64,000 nucleotides of DNA from Streptomyces piniterrae (GCF_005048155.1 NZ_SUMB01000002.1:372001-436000); one strand, 5' to 3'. Counted from the stretch's first letter, positions 1-8,585 are shown. The notes: generated from the sequence alone by a model not told the origin. A program made the numbers and translations.

Positions 1-996
1 CTCGCCGCGCGCCCCGACCAGCGGACCGCGGTCCGCCCGGCACGGCTGCCCGGCGATGTCGGCGGCGGGGTCGTCTCGCACGGCGGCGAGGGCGAGCCCG
101 ATCTCTACGAGATGGATCCGATCGCCTTCGAGAACCTGATCGCCGAGCTGTTCCGCGGCATGGGCATGCAGGCGGTGACGACCCAGCGGTCCGGTGACGG
201 CGGAGTGGACGTGGACGCGCTGGACCCCGACCCGATCCGCGGCGGCAAGATCATCGTGCAGGTCAAGCGGTACCGTAACACCGTCCCACCCACCGCCGTC
301 CGCGATCTCTACGGCACCGTTCAGTCCGAAGGCGCCAACAAGGGCGTCCTGGTGACGACCTCCCGCTTCGGCCCCGGCGCCCACACCTTCGCCAACGGCA
401 AGCCCCTCACTTTGATCGCCGGCCCCGAACTCGTCGACCTGCTCGGCCGATACGGGCTGCGCGGGCGCCTGGGCGGCGGCGACCAGACGGGCCCCGCCAC
501 CGACGAGACGCCCGACCACAACATCCTCGGCATGAACTGGTCAGGAGACGTCGCCCTGGACGTCTGCGCGCTGGTGTGCAAGGGCACCCGCGTCCTCAGC
601 GACGACCACTTCGTCTTCTACAACAACCCACGCACCCCGGACGGCTCGGTACGCATGCTGCCCGGCTTCGGCCCCGACCGCGCCGCGATGCAGGTACGGT
701 TCGAGTCCCTGCCCGCCGACGCCGACCGCCTCGTCCTCGTCGCCGCCATCGACCCCGAGGCCAACCCCGGCGCCGACCTCGCCGGTTTCACCGACGCCCG
801 GATCCGCCTCCTCGACGCATCGGGCACGGAACTCGGCGAACTGGAGGTCTCGGACGGCCGCCGCGGCGAAACCGCCCTGGTCCTCGGCTCCTTCCGCCAA
901 CGCGCAAGCGGGGACTGGGACTTCGTCATCGGCGGCAAGGGCTTCGAGGGGGGGCTGGAGGCGCTGGTGCACGATTACGGGATCGAGGTGGCCTAG
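1..996 (+). CDS. Mrr-type restriction endonuclease fused to a C-terminal TerD domain (5' partial)
   Basis: The frame is open from the first base, so the gene begins before the window. After about 37 residues of tail comes a Mrr_cat/type IV restriction-like domain (window residues about 38-150). It shows FENLIAELF, GDGGVDVDA and IIVQVKRY, which fit the PD-(D/E)xK pattern D-x(n)-QVK, and a VLVTTSRFGPGA segment. From about residue 170 to the end the protein is TerD-like (NWSGDVALDVCALVC, DHFVFYNN, DADRLVLVAAID), a fold of calcium-binding tellurite/stress proteins. The likely role is a nuclease acting on modified or foreign DNA, with TerD as sensor or anchor. The fusion architecture is visible; the biological role is inference. 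A GNAT-membrane fusion gene follows on the same strand after 197 bp. Confidence 0.85.
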   Translation, partial: LAARPDQRTAVRPARLPGDVGGGVVSHGGEGEPDLYEMDPIAFENLIAELFRGMGMQAVTTQRSGDGGVDVDALDPDPIRGGKIIVQVKRYRNTVPPTAVRDLYGTVQSEGANKGVLVTTSRFGPGAHTFANGKPLTLIAGPELVDLLGRYGLRGRLGGGDQTGPATDETPDHNILGMNWSGDVALDVCALVCKGTRVLSDDHFVFYNNPRTPDGSVRMLPGFGPDRAAMQVRFESLPADADRLVLVAAIDPEANPGADLAGFTDARIRLLDASGTELGELEVSDGRRGETALVLGSFRQRASGDWDFVIGGKGFEGGLEALVHDYGIEVA

Positions 997-1193
997 GCGG
1001 TGTTCGACGGGCCGGCACCAACCCACATCCCCACATCTGGGATCGTTCATGACCGCGTGGGCCCACAGCGCCAGGACGCCAAGGTCGCGCCCCTGAGGGG
1101 AGACCCGCCCGTTGGCGCGAGCCAAGTCGCCTCCCCCGCAGGTAGATTGGGGCGGTTGTCGCCCAGCGGGGGGCGCCTGGCGGAGGGGACGGA

Positions 1194-2183
1194 ATGGCCG
1201 TGGACACGAGCAAGATCGAGATCATCCGAGCGGACGAGTCACATCTGCCGGAGGTCGTGGCACTCGCCGGGGCCCGCAGCCTGGACCCGTCCGACCTCGC
1301 CGCGGCCGGCCGTGACGGCTTCCTCGTCTCCGACTACACGCTGGACGACTACCGGTCCCGGCTCACCCATGCCGAGCACTTCTGGGTGGCGGTCAGGGAC
1401 AACGAAGTGCTCGGCTTCCTCCTCGCGTACACCGACGAGCAACTGGAGCCGGAGGAGTGGCTCAACCACCGCATCAAGACATCACTCGGGTCGTTCCTGG
1501 TCATCAAGCAGGTCTGCGTCTCGCGCAACGCCGCCCGGCGGGGCGTCGCCTCGCGGCTCTACCACCACGTACTGGAGCAGTGGCCGGCCAGCCCGGTGAT
1601 AGCCGCTGTGGTGAGCGAACCGTACAACCACGCGTCGGCGCGGTTCCACCGCAAACTCGGCTTCGAGGAACTCACCCGGCTCACCCCGCCCGACGGGCGG
1701 CCCCGCACCGTGTGGGTCTGGCGCAAGCCACGCGAATCCATGCTCCAGGTGCAGTACTCGGTGGCGGTCGACCTCTACAAACACGAGGACACCACCAACT
1801 GGCACAAGCTGAACAACTTCTTCTACATCACGGCCGCGATGGCCGCCGCGGTGGCGGTGACGCTGGGCAAGGACGGCGCCGCGTCGAAGGAGGTGGCACG
1901 GAGCCTCGCACTGATCATCGCGGCGATCGGATTCGGCTGTTCGCTGGCCTTCTCGCAGATGCTGCGGTTCGGCCGGCGCTACCTGCTCGCCCGCAAGAGC
2001 GCGGTCATGGAGCTGGAGGAGCACATGGCCTGGCACGGCGGCCAACGGATCGTCGGCAGGGACACAGGGAGCGCGGGCAACAGCTGGCTCAGATCCTCGC
2101 CGACGGGTCTGATCATGATTGTGCTGCCACTGCTGGTGGCGGTGTGCTGGGTGGCGATGGGCGTGGTGATCGCCGCGATGTGA
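1194..2183 (+). CDS. GNAT acetyltransferase fused to a C-terminal membrane domain
   Basis: The 329-residue protein starts at ATG 1194, behind a GGAGGGG box at about 1182. Residues about 8-180 form a GNAT domain, with the acetyl-CoA region VCVSRNAARRGVASRLYHHV and the late NHASARFHRKLGFEE strand/helix. Residues about 190-329 hold three hydrophobic segments (roughly 212-230, 243-262 and 308-329) around NNFFYITAAMAAAVAVT. This part resembles RipA/SLATT-like membrane domains that recur in bacterial conflict systems; the family assignment is by eye and uncertain. The acceptor substrate is unknown. It lies directly downstream of the Mrr-TerD gene in the same direction, which makes a shared stress or defence role plausible. 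Confidence 0.75.
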   Translation: MAVDTSKIEIIRADESHLPEVVALAGARSLDPSDLAAAGRDGFLVSDYTLDDYRSRLTHAEHFWVAVRDNEVLGFLLAYTDEQLEPEEWLNHRIKTSLGSFLVIKQVCVSRNAARRGVASRLYHHVLEQWPASPVIAAVVSEPYNHASARFHRKLGFEELTRLTPPDGRPRTVWVWRKPRESMLQVQYSVAVDLYKHEDTTNWHKLNNFFYITAAMAAAVAVTLGKDGAASKEVARSLALIIAAIGFGCSLAFSQMLRFGRRYLLARKSAVMELEEHMAWHGGQRIVGRDTGSAGNSWLRSSPTGLIMIVLPLLVAVCWVAMGVVIAAM

Positions 2184-2349
2184 TGCGGTTCGTCCCACCA
2201 ACACCGCGCCGCTCCACCGGCTCCCGCGCCTCCCCGCGCGATCAGCAGAAGCAACCCTTCCGGGCGTGCGGCGGTCCTACCGGGCGTCGTGCCCAGAGGT
2301 CAGCCTCGCGCGACTCGTACCGGTGAACCGACTGGAAGGGACGTAGTCC

Positions 2350-2607
2350 ATGGAGCACGATCCCGGCCTCTGCCTGGACGTTCCGGAGGGTTTCGACGAT
2401 TCGGATGCCGACTCTCAGGTCCATCCCATGGCCAGGAAGCTGTTCTCCGCCTCAACTGCCGCGGGAGCTTTCGGGAAAGCCCAGGAGTGGGTGGGGGAAC
2501 AAAGCCTCTTGGTGGTGGACGTGTCATGGGACTACGCGTGGGGCGAGGACGAGCCCTACACGCTGAGCGTCTATTTCACGTTCGAGCTGGATCCCGACGA
2601 CGCCTGA
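2350..2607 (+). CDS. Small acidic hypothetical protein (85 aa)
   Basis: ATG 2350 is preceded by GGAAGGG at about 2334. The protein is acidic and soluble, with no signal peptide or membrane segment, and ends in YFTFELDPDDA. I do not recognise a family. It is convergent with the acyl-CoA dehydrogenase gene, and the two are separated by a strong hairpin at 2626-2668, which supports a transcription unit ending here. GC-rich wobble positions support coding. It could be a small immunity or accessory protein, but nothing in the sequence shows that. Confidence 0.55.
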   Translation: MEHDPGLCLDVPEGFDDSDADSQVHPMARKLFSASTAAGAFGKAQEWVGEQSLLVVDVSWDYAWGEDEPYTLSVYFTFELDPDDA

Positions 2608-2625
2608 GCACGGCTGTGCGACGCG

Positions 2626-2668
2626 GTCGAGCGGCCGCCCGCGGTGTTCCTGCGGGCGGCCGCTCGAC
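2626..2668. terminator. Bidirectional terminator hairpin
   Basis: Perfect 17-bp arms (2626-2642 and 2652-2668, beginning GTCGAGCGG) enclose a 9-nt loop. It sits between two convergent genes, with no T-tract, as is common in Streptomyces terminators. Confidence 0.8.
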
Positions 2669-2714
2669 AACTTCTACGGTTCGGCAGGGCGCTCCTACGG
2701 CTCCCTACGCCTCC

Positions 2715-4439
2715 CTACGGCGCCATCTCGTACGCCCCGGACAGTGCCTCGACACGCTCCCAGACGCGTGCCGAGCGGGCGGTGTCGATGACCGGGCGGC
2801 GGACCGCGCCGAGTGCCCACTGCTGCTGTTCGGCGGTGGCGGAGTCCTTGCCGTGGAGCTCGACGGCGTGCGCGGAGAAGTCGCGTACGAGGACCGCGAA
2901 CAGTTCGTCGAGCACGTCCTGCTCCAGGCCGGTCAGGCGGGCCTGTTCCAGGATCAGCTGACCGTGTACGACCAGCGCGAAGAGCTGGCCGACGGCGAGC
3001 AGCAGGTCGAGGTCACGGCTCTGGGCCTCGTCGGGAGCGGCGGTGGTGACGAACTCGCAGAGGGCGTCGGCCTGTTCGCGGAAGCGGGCGACGTTCGGCA
3101 CCTCGGCGTAGGCGTCGAAGGCGGTGCGCCAGTCGTGGAAGCGGATGGAGCCCAGGCCGCGGGCCGGTCCCTGCCGGAAGAGGAACGCGTCGTCGGCGGC
3201 GTCGAGGCGGGTCGGGACGGGCGCGTACTCGGCCGGGGCCAGCAGGTGGTTGCCCATGAACTTCAGGATCAGCGCGAGGTTCACATGGACCGTGCCCTCC
3301 AGCTTCGGCAGGCCGCGGATCTCGGTGGCGGCCTGGGCGAAGTAGGTGTCCTTCTCGAAGCCCTTGGCGGCGATCACGTCCCACATCAGGTCGATGACCT
3401 TCTCGCCCTCGGTGGTCACCTTCATCTTCGTCATCGGGTTGAAGAGCAGGTAGCGGCGGTCGTCGGGACCTGCGGACCGGAAGTAGTCCACGGCGCGGTC
3501 GCTGAACAGCTTCATCCCGACGAGACGCACGTAGGCGTCGGTCAGCTCGCGGCGCACATGCGGGAAGGCGGTGACGGGACGGCCGTAGAGGATGCGGTTC
3601 TGCGCATGGGTGACCGCCTCGTACATCGCGTGCTCGCAGATGCCGATGGCGCCGGTGCAGAGGTTGAACTTGCCGACGTTGACGGTGTTGAGGGCGGCGT
3701 CGAAGGCGGCGCGGCCGGTGTGCAGCACGTCCTCCGGGGCGACCGGGTAGTTCTCCAGGCGGAACTCGCTGACGTACTTCGAGGAGTCGACGACGTTCTT
3801 GACCAGGTGGTACGCCTCGTGGCGGCTGTCGGCGGCGAAGAAGACATAGCCGTCCGGGCCCTCGATGTCGGTGCGGCGGCCGAAGACGGAGACGAGTCCG
3901 GCGGCGTTGCCGTTGCCGATGTAGTACTTGGAGCCGCTGGCCCGGAAGCCGCCGTCACCGTCCGGCTCCAGCAGCATGTCGGTGGAGTAGATGTCGGCGC
4001 CATGGGCCTTCTCGGACAGACCGAAGGCGAACACCTCGCCCTGGGCGAGGAGTTCGGCCGCGAGGGCACGGGCGGCGGCGTTGTCGCTCTGCCAGACCGG
4101 GCCGAGACCGAGGATGGTGACCTGCCACGCGTACCAGTAGTCGAGCCCGTAGAAGCCGAAGATCTCGTTGAGGGCGGCGATGCGGGCGGTGTCCCAGCGC
4201 TTGTCCGCCTGCCCCTCCTCAGCCGCGGAGGCCGGGGTGAGGAAGGTCGCGAACAGCCCTTCCTTGGCGGAGAACGCGAGGAAGTCCGACAGCCAGGCGC
4301 GGGAGCGGTAGTCCTCGATCAGCTTGCGCTTGCCGCGGTCCTCGAACCAGTCGACGGTGGCGCGCAGCAGCCTGCGGGTCTCGGGGTCGAAGTGCGCCGG
4401 GTCGTAGGTGCGCGGGTTGAAGAGCAGCGGGTCGGCCAT
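2715..4439 (-). CDS. Acyl-CoA dehydrogenase family protein (574 aa)
   Basis: FAD-dependent acyl-CoA dehydrogenase/oxidase-like flavoprotein, presumably cytosolic and acting in fatty-acid or thioester desaturation. Visible family signs are FAFGLSEKAHGADIYSTDM and SGSKYYIGNGNAAG in the middle beta domain, and GAIGICEHAMYEAVTHAQNRILYGRPV in the C-terminal helical domain. At 574 residues it is longer than typical 380-residue members, closer to the long acyl-CoA oxidase-like actinobacterial proteins. ATG 4439 follows the PadR gene with a 68-bp gap on the same strand, so the two probably form an operon repressed by PadR. The substrate cannot be told from sequence. Confidence 0.88.
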   Translation of the reverse strand: MADPLLFNPRTYDPAHFDPETRRLLRATVDWFEDRGKRKLIEDYRSRAWLSDFLAFSAKEGLFATFLTPASAAEEGQADKRWDTARIAALNEIFGFYGLDYWYAWQVTILGLGPVWQSDNAAARALAAELLAQGEVFAFGLSEKAHGADIYSTDMLLEPDGDGGFRASGSKYYIGNGNAAGLVSVFGRRTDIEGPDGYVFFAADSRHEAYHLVKNVVDSSKYVSEFRLENYPVAPEDVLHTGRAAFDAALNTVNVGKFNLCTGAIGICEHAMYEAVTHAQNRILYGRPVTAFPHVRRELTDAYVRLVGMKLFSDRAVDYFRSAGPDDRRYLLFNPMTKMKVTTEGEKVIDLMWDVIAAKGFEKDTYFAQAATEIRGLPKLEGTVHVNLALILKFMGNHLLAPAEYAPVPTRLDAADDAFLFRQGPARGLGSIRFHDWRTAFDAYAEVPNVARFREQADALCEFVTTAAPDEAQSRDLDLLLAVGQLFALVVHGQLILEQARLTGLEQDVLDELFAVLVRDFSAHAVELHGKDSATAEQQQWALGAVRRPVIDTARSARVWERVEALSGAYEMAP

Positions 4440-4507
4440 GGAGGTCGCCTTCCAGGGGAGGGGTTCGGGTGGGTGAGTGGGTGGAAAGAGGCTCAGTCGA
4501 GTGGAGT

Positions 4508-5065
4508 TCAGTGGTCGGAGGCCAGCCGGCGGAGGGTGGCGAGTACGTCGTCGAGCCAGTCGAGCGTCATCCGCTCGTACGCGATGCCGCCGCGCAGCAC
4601 GACGTGCTGGAGCTCCTGCCCGGCGTCCGGCGCCGAGGGGGCCTCGGGCCCGGTGAAGTCGCGCAGCTCACCGGCGAGATAGTGCGCGAGCCGGTCGGAG
4701 TGCGCCTGATGGTGCCGCTCGACCTCGCGGATCAGCGCGGCCGGGTCGTCGAACGCCGCGCCGCGGATCTTCACGGCGAGGTCGTGCCGGACGCTCTCGG
4801 GCTCGATCGGCTCGTGCAGCCATTGGGAGAGGGCGGCCCGGCCGAGGTCGGCGACGGAGTACTCCTTCTTGTCCGGCCGGGCCTGCTGCGGCACCTCGCG
4901 GACGTCGATCCAGCCGTCGCTCTCCATGCGCTTGAGGACGCGGTAGATCTGCTGATGGGTGGCGGTCCAGAAGTAGCCGATGGACCGGTCGAACCGCCGG
5001 GCCAGCTCATAGCCTGAGCCCGGCTGCTCCAGCAGGGAGACGAGGATCGCGTGGTCGAGCGCCAT
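4508..5065 (-). CDS. PadR family transcriptional regulator
   Basis: The 185-residue protein has an N-terminal PadR winged helix (ILVSLLEQPGSGYELARRF, then HQQIYRVLKRMESDGWIDV) and a C-terminal helical Vir-like dimerisation domain. It probably represses its own promoter and the downstream acyl-CoA dehydrogenase. The perfect palindrome at 5077-5098 lies just upstream of the start, 12 bp from the ATG, and is the obvious operator for autoregulation. PadR proteins often respond to phenolic or lipophilic ligands; the ligand here is unknown. Confidence 0.9.
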   Translation of the reverse strand: MALDHAILVSLLEQPGSGYELARRFDRSIGYFWTATHQQIYRVLKRMESDGWIDVREVPQQARPDKKEYSVADLGRAALSQWLHEPIEPESVRHDLAVKIRGAAFDDPAALIREVERHHQAHSDRLAHYLAGELRDFTGPEAPSAPDAGQELQHVVLRGGIAYERMTLDWLDDVLATLRRLASDH

Positions 5066-5076
5066 ACCCCGATCCT

Positions 5077-5098
5077 TCTATGCAACTCGTTGCATAGA
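5077..5098. promoter_or_regulatory. Palindromic operator of the PadR regulator
   Basis: A 22-bp inverted repeat with perfect 10-bp arms (core ATGCAAC-TC-GTTGCAT) lies 12 bp upstream of the padR start codon. ATGC/GCAT palindromes of this kind are typical of PadR binding sites. Confidence 0.8.
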
Positions 5099-5175
5099 CA
5101 AGCGGCGCCACGCCGGTGAGACACGGCTCACGCCCCGGAGCCGCGGGTGATCGATGACGGCCACCCGGGCCCCCG

Positions 5176-6168
5176 TCACAACCCGGCGAGCTCCGCCAAC
5201 ACCCGCGCCTCCGCCAACAGCTCCGCCCCGTCCTCCACTTCGTCATGGTCCGCGTACCACAGCGCGCTCTCCACGCCGCGCGCCACCGCCCACGCCATCA
5301 GCCGCGCCGGATCCTCGCCCAGCACCTCCGCGACCAGGGCGTACCGCTCGCGGAGCAGCGGTCGCGGATCCGGGTGCTCGAAGGGGTCGTCGATCTGCGT
5401 CAGCAGCGGCCATGGGTCGTACGCCGGGTCGCCGACCATCGGCTTGGGATCGATGGCGAGCCACGGCCGGCGCTCCGAGGCCAGCACATTGCCGGGGTTG
5501 AAGTCACCGTGCACCACGACCTCGCGGGTGGCCGTCGCCGGCAGCTTGCGCAGCAGATCGGCGCCCAGCGCGACCAGTCCGGGGTCGTAGCCGGGTTGCA
5601 GCCGGATCATCCGTTCCTGCACCAGGTCGGCCCACTCGGCGCAGACCATGCCGACGTGTTCCAGCCGGCCGTCGGGCGGCGTGGGCGCGGCCCACAGGTC
5701 CCGCAGCAGCCCGGCGGCGATGGTGAGCCGCTCGGTGGGCGGCAGCGGGGAGTCGTCGAGCCGGGTGCCCGGGTCGCAGCGTTCGATCAGCAGCGCGCCG
5801 CGCTCGCGGTCCCAGCGGTGCAGCCGTACGGCACCGTGGCTGCCCCAGGCGTGCAGCGCCGGCGCCTCGCCGTCGGCCTCGCGATGCGGCCAGGTCACCT
5901 TGAGCACAGCCGGCTCGCCGTCCGGCCCCGCCGCGGGCGCCACCCAGGAGCAACTGCCGCCGTGGAACGGGGCGCCGAGCCGCAGCTCCCACCGCTCCTC
6001 GATCTCCCGGACGATCCCCGGCAGCCGGTCGAGCCAGGCCCGCCCGGACGGGGTCCGGCGCATGGCACCGACCACGGGCAGCGCGTCGGGGAAGCGGTCG
6101 GGGAACAGGTCGGGGCAGCGCGGCTCGTCGTACGGCTCGTCGTACGGCTCGTGCGAGGTGTGGGCCAT
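5176..6168 (-). CDS. Aminoglycoside/hydroxyurea phosphotransferase (APH(6)-like)
   Basis: Small-molecule kinase of the APH(6)/hydroxyurea phosphotransferase family. The nucleotide-binding N-lobe ends in AVLKVTWPH. The catalytic loop is VVHGDFNPGNVL (about residue 220) and the Mg-binding segment is AIDPKPMVGDPAYD, a version characteristic of streptomycin 6-kinase relatives. Length (330) is normal. The first residues contain a repeated HEPYDEPYDE tract from a 12-bp repeat in the DNA, so translation may begin further in. Many Streptomyces carry such kinases without proven resistance, so an aminoglycoside substrate is possible but unproven. The gene stands alone, divergent from the CapA-like gene. 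Confidence 0.85.
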   Translation of the reverse strand: MAHTSHEPYDEPYDEPRCPDLFPDRFPDALPVVGAMRRTPSGRAWLDRLPGIVREIEERWELRLGAPFHGGSCSWVAPAAGPDGEPAVLKVTWPHREADGEAPALHAWGSHGAVRLHRWDRERGALLIERCDPGTRLDDSPLPPTERLTIAAGLLRDLWAAPTPPDGRLEHVGMVCAEWADLVQERMIRLQPGYDPGLVALGADLLRKLPATATREVVVHGDFNPGNVLASERRPWLAIDPKPMVGDPAYDPWPLLTQIDDPFEHPDPRPLLRERYALVAEVLGEDPARLMAWAVARGVESALWYADHDEVEDGAELLAEARVLAELAGL

Positions 6169-6244
6169 CCGGGCAGCCTAGGCGTCGGTCCATGACGAGG
6201 CGGTTCCATTTCGCCACGAGGCCGGGGTCCGGATGCCTGGCAGC

Positions 6245-6345
6245 ACGCCGTGGCTCCGCACGAGGACAGCGCTCCCTGGCTGCCTACGAGGACAACGCTC
6301 CGTGGCTCCGTATGAATGCTCCGTGGCTCCGTATGAGGGACAGCG
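6245..6345 (+). repeat. Degenerate direct repeats upstream of capA-like gene
   Basis: About four imperfect units share the core GCTCCGTGGCTCCGTATGA, spaced about 20-27 bp apart, in the divergent intergenic region between the kinase and the CapA-like lipoprotein gene. They could be regulatory or simply slippage products. Confidence 0.6.
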
Positions 6346-6393
6346 TCGAACACCACCCCATTTAGCCAATTTCATACATAAGACAGTTGATAT

Positions 6394-7593
6394 GTGTCGT
6401 GGATGAGCGCGTACAAGCACAACCGCTGTGCGGCGATCGTCCTGCTCGCCGCACTGGCCGCGGGCTGCGGCGGTGGGTCCCACGAGGCCCCGCACGGCAC
6501 TCCGCACGGCGCCCCGCCTCCGCAGCCGGAATCCACGCCACACGGCCACGCCGGCGCCCCCATGATCAAGAGCTCCCCCCAGCGACCGTTCACCCTCGTC
6601 GCCTCCGGGGAGATCATCCCGTCCGTCCCCGAAGTCCTCGGCACGGCACAGCGGGACGCCAGGGGCGTCGGATACGACTTCCGGCCGATACTGGCCGGCG
6701 TCAAGCCGGTCGTCTCCTCCGCTGACCTGGCGGTATGCCATCTCGGCGCGCCGCTCGGCCTGCTCTCCGGACCGTTCACCGGCTATCCCGTCTTCCAGTC
6801 CCCGCCACAGCTCGCGAGCGCACTGAAGGCGACCGGATACGACTCCTGCTCCACCGCCTCCAATCACGTCCTGGACCGCGGCATGCCGGGCGTGCACCGC
6901 ACACTGCGCGCGATGGAAACGGTCGGGCTGCGGCACGTCGGCTCGGCCCGCAGCGCCACCGAAGCCGCCCGCTCGGCACGGGTGCTGGCCCGCACCGGCG
7001 CCAAGGTGGCCCACCTCTCGTACACCTACGGCACCAACGGCGCCCAGCGCCCGGTGTCCGCCCCATGGACGGTGAACCTCCTCGACGAGGAGAAGATCAT
7101 CGCGGATGCGCGGGCCGCCCGCCGGGCCGGCGCCGACATCGTGATCGTCAGCGCGCACTGGGGCACGGAGTACCGGACCGTCCCCAATCAGCAGCAGATC
7201 AGGCTCGCCCAGGCGCTCACCGCCGCGCGCACCGGGGACCGCCCGGACATCGACCTGGTCCTCGGCACCCATGCGCACACCCCGCAGCCGTACGAGAAGG
7301 TCAACGGCACGTGGGTCGTCTACGGGCTCGGCGATCAGGTCTCCGGACGCATGAAGCGGCCGCAGGGCAACTGGGGCACCCTCGCCCGGTTCCGGTTCAA
7401 GCCACCGGACCGGCCCGGCGAGCGCTGGAAGGTCACCAAGGCCGAGTACATCCCGCAGCTCGCCGTGCAGGGGCCGCCGTTGCGGATGGTCAACCTTGCC
7501 CGGACCCCCGGTTACGCGAGCATCCGCAAGGCGATCAGCAGGGCGGTGCTCAGCCGGGGCGCCGCGGACGAGGGGCTGAAAATGGGGAGATGA
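6394..7593 (+). CDS. CapA-family lipoprotein (poly-gamma-glutamate synthesis-like metallophosphatase fold)
   Basis: Secreted lipoprotein with GTG start at 6394 (ATG 6403 is an alternative). A hydrophobic signal ends in a lipobox-like LAAGC followed by glycines, then a His/Pro-rich linker. The CapA/PGA_cap domain covers about residues 65-370: VASGEIIP in place of the usual GD motif, TASNHVLDRG, the VSAHWGTEY strand and LGTHAHTPQP near the end. CapA proteins are calcineurin-like and associated with poly-gamma-glutamate or other surface polymer assembly. No capBC partners are nearby, so a stand-alone envelope function is more likely. Tandem repeats overlap and follow its stop codon. Confidence 0.85.
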   Translation: MSWMSAYKHNRCAAIVLLAALAAGCGGGSHEAPHGTPHGAPPPQPESTPHGHAGAPMIKSSPQRPFTLVASGEIIPSVPEVLGTAQRDARGVGYDFRPILAGVKPVVSSADLAVCHLGAPLGLLSGPFTGYPVFQSPPQLASALKATGYDSCSTASNHVLDRGMPGVHRTLRAMETVGLRHVGSARSATEAARSARVLARTGAKVAHLSYTYGTNGAQRPVSAPWTVNLLDEEKIIADARAARRAGADIVIVSAHWGTEYRTVPNQQQIRLAQALTAARTGDRPDIDLVLGTHAHTPQPYEKVNGTWVVYGLGDQVSGRMKRPQGNWGTLARFRFKPPDRPGERWKVTKAEYIPQLAVQGPPLRMVNLARTPGYASIRKAISRAVLSRGAADEGLKMGR

Positions 7594-7660
7594 GGACGGG
7601 ACGCAGGGATCGGGACGTAGGGATCGGGACGTAGGGATCGGGACGTAGGGACGGGGACGC
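7591..7660 (+). repeat. 14-bp tandem repeat
   Basis: Three exact copies of AGGGATCGGGACGT (7605-7618, 7619-7632, 7633-7646) are flanked by one degenerate copy on each side. They begin at the capA-like stop codon. The variable copy number suggests replication slippage. Confidence 0.85.
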
Positions 7661-7745
7661 GCGGACGGGGGAGTACGTCCCGTCCTCCCGGTGTGAAACG
7701 CTGGTGCGCGACGACATCGGCCAGGTCAGGGAAGGACCGGAGGCA

Positions 7746-8366
7746 GTGAGCGACAGTGCGGCCGTCCGGCCCCGCAATCCGCGTGGACAGGGCGAGCGCC
7801 TGCGGGAGGAACTCCTGCGGGCCACCGAACGCCTCCTGGAGGAGGTCGGCAGCGAGGACGCGCTGTCGCTGCGCGCCGTGGCCCGTGCCGCCGGCGTCGC
7901 CGCCCCGAGCATCTACCGCCACTTCGCCGACAAGACCGAGCTGGTCTGGGCGACCCTGGAGGTCAGCTACGAGCGGCTGGGGCAGGCGATGACGGCCGCC
8001 GCGGCGAAGGCGGACGACGGTGACCCGGTGGCACGGCTGCGCGCCCAGCTGCGCGCGTACTGCCGCTACGCGGTCGGGCATCCCGCCACCTACCGCCTGC
8101 TCTACGAGACCCGGCAGACCCCGGTCGGCCCCGAGCGGCTGGCCGGACACCCGGCCGGGCTGCTGGTGCGCAGCTGGGACGAGGCGCTGACGGCCTGTGA
8201 AGAGGCCGGCTGGCAGGTGCGCGGCTCGCGTTCCGAGGCGCCGTATGTGCTGTGGTCGTCGGTGCACGGCCGGGTCATGCTCTGGCAGGTCATGCCGAGT
8301 CAGAAGGACACCCGCCGGCTGGACCGGTTCGTGGACGAGATTCTGCGGCTGCTGCTGGAGCGGTGA
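7746..8366 (+). CDS. TetR/AcrR family transcriptional regulator
   Basis: The start is taken as GTG 7746 because GGAGG lies 5-6 bp upstream; an open frame extends to 7704 but lacks a ribosome site. The N-terminal HTH is classical (LRAVARAAGVAAPSIYRHFADKTELVWATLE), followed by a TetR_C-type ligand domain (about residues 80-200). It lies just upstream of, and in the same direction as, the P450-ferredoxin-reductase genes, with two candidate operators between. The simplest reading is a local repressor of that P450 system. The ligand is unknown. Confidence 0.9.
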   Translation: MSDSAAVRPRNPRGQGERLREELLRATERLLEEVGSEDALSLRAVARAAGVAAPSIYRHFADKTELVWATLEVSYERLGQAMTAAAAKADDGDPVARLRAQLRAYCRYAVGHPATYRLLYETRQTPVGPERLAGHPAGLLVRSWDEALTACEEAGWQVRGSRSEAPYVLWSSVHGRVMLWQVMPSQKDTRRLDRFVDEILRLLLER

Positions 8367-8504
8367 GGCGGCCCCGCCCCCCGCCTTCTCGCCCCGCATC
8401 CACCACACCCGCCAAACCCACCCCTCACCCCTCCTCCGGGCCCCGTTCCCCTGAGGCTCCGTCATTTCCGCCATCTCCGGTACCCCGCCGCACACGTCCG
8501 TGTA

Positions 8505-8530
8505 TTACGCATGTAAGTTTACGCGTGTAA
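8505..8530. promoter_or_regulatory. Tandem TTAC-N4-GTAA operator candidates
   Basis: Two imperfect palindromes, TTACGCATGTAA (8505-8516) and TTACGCGTGTAA (8519-8530), are centred 14 bp apart between the TetR gene and the P450 gene. Spacing and symmetry fit TetR-type binding. Confidence 0.6.
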
Positions 8531-8585
8531 GGCGAACGTTCGACTCAGGCGCACGCCGTGATCCGGTGTGCGCGCGAGAAGCGAG

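Noticed and set aside
2289..4682. 800-codon plus-strand frame opposite the acyl-CoA dehydrogenase
   Set aside because: The minus strand has clear dehydrogenase motifs; the plus translation is valine/glutamate-rich antisense with no motif.
5176..6168. Confirmed streptomycin resistance gene
   Set aside because: The kinase motifs fit APH(6)-like proteins, but no streptomycin cluster is present and many such kinases have no proven drug substrate, so only the family is claimed.
6245..6345. CRISPR-like array
   Set aside because: Units are imperfect, lack unique spacers of constant length, and no cas genes are nearby. The same applies to the other short repeats in the window.
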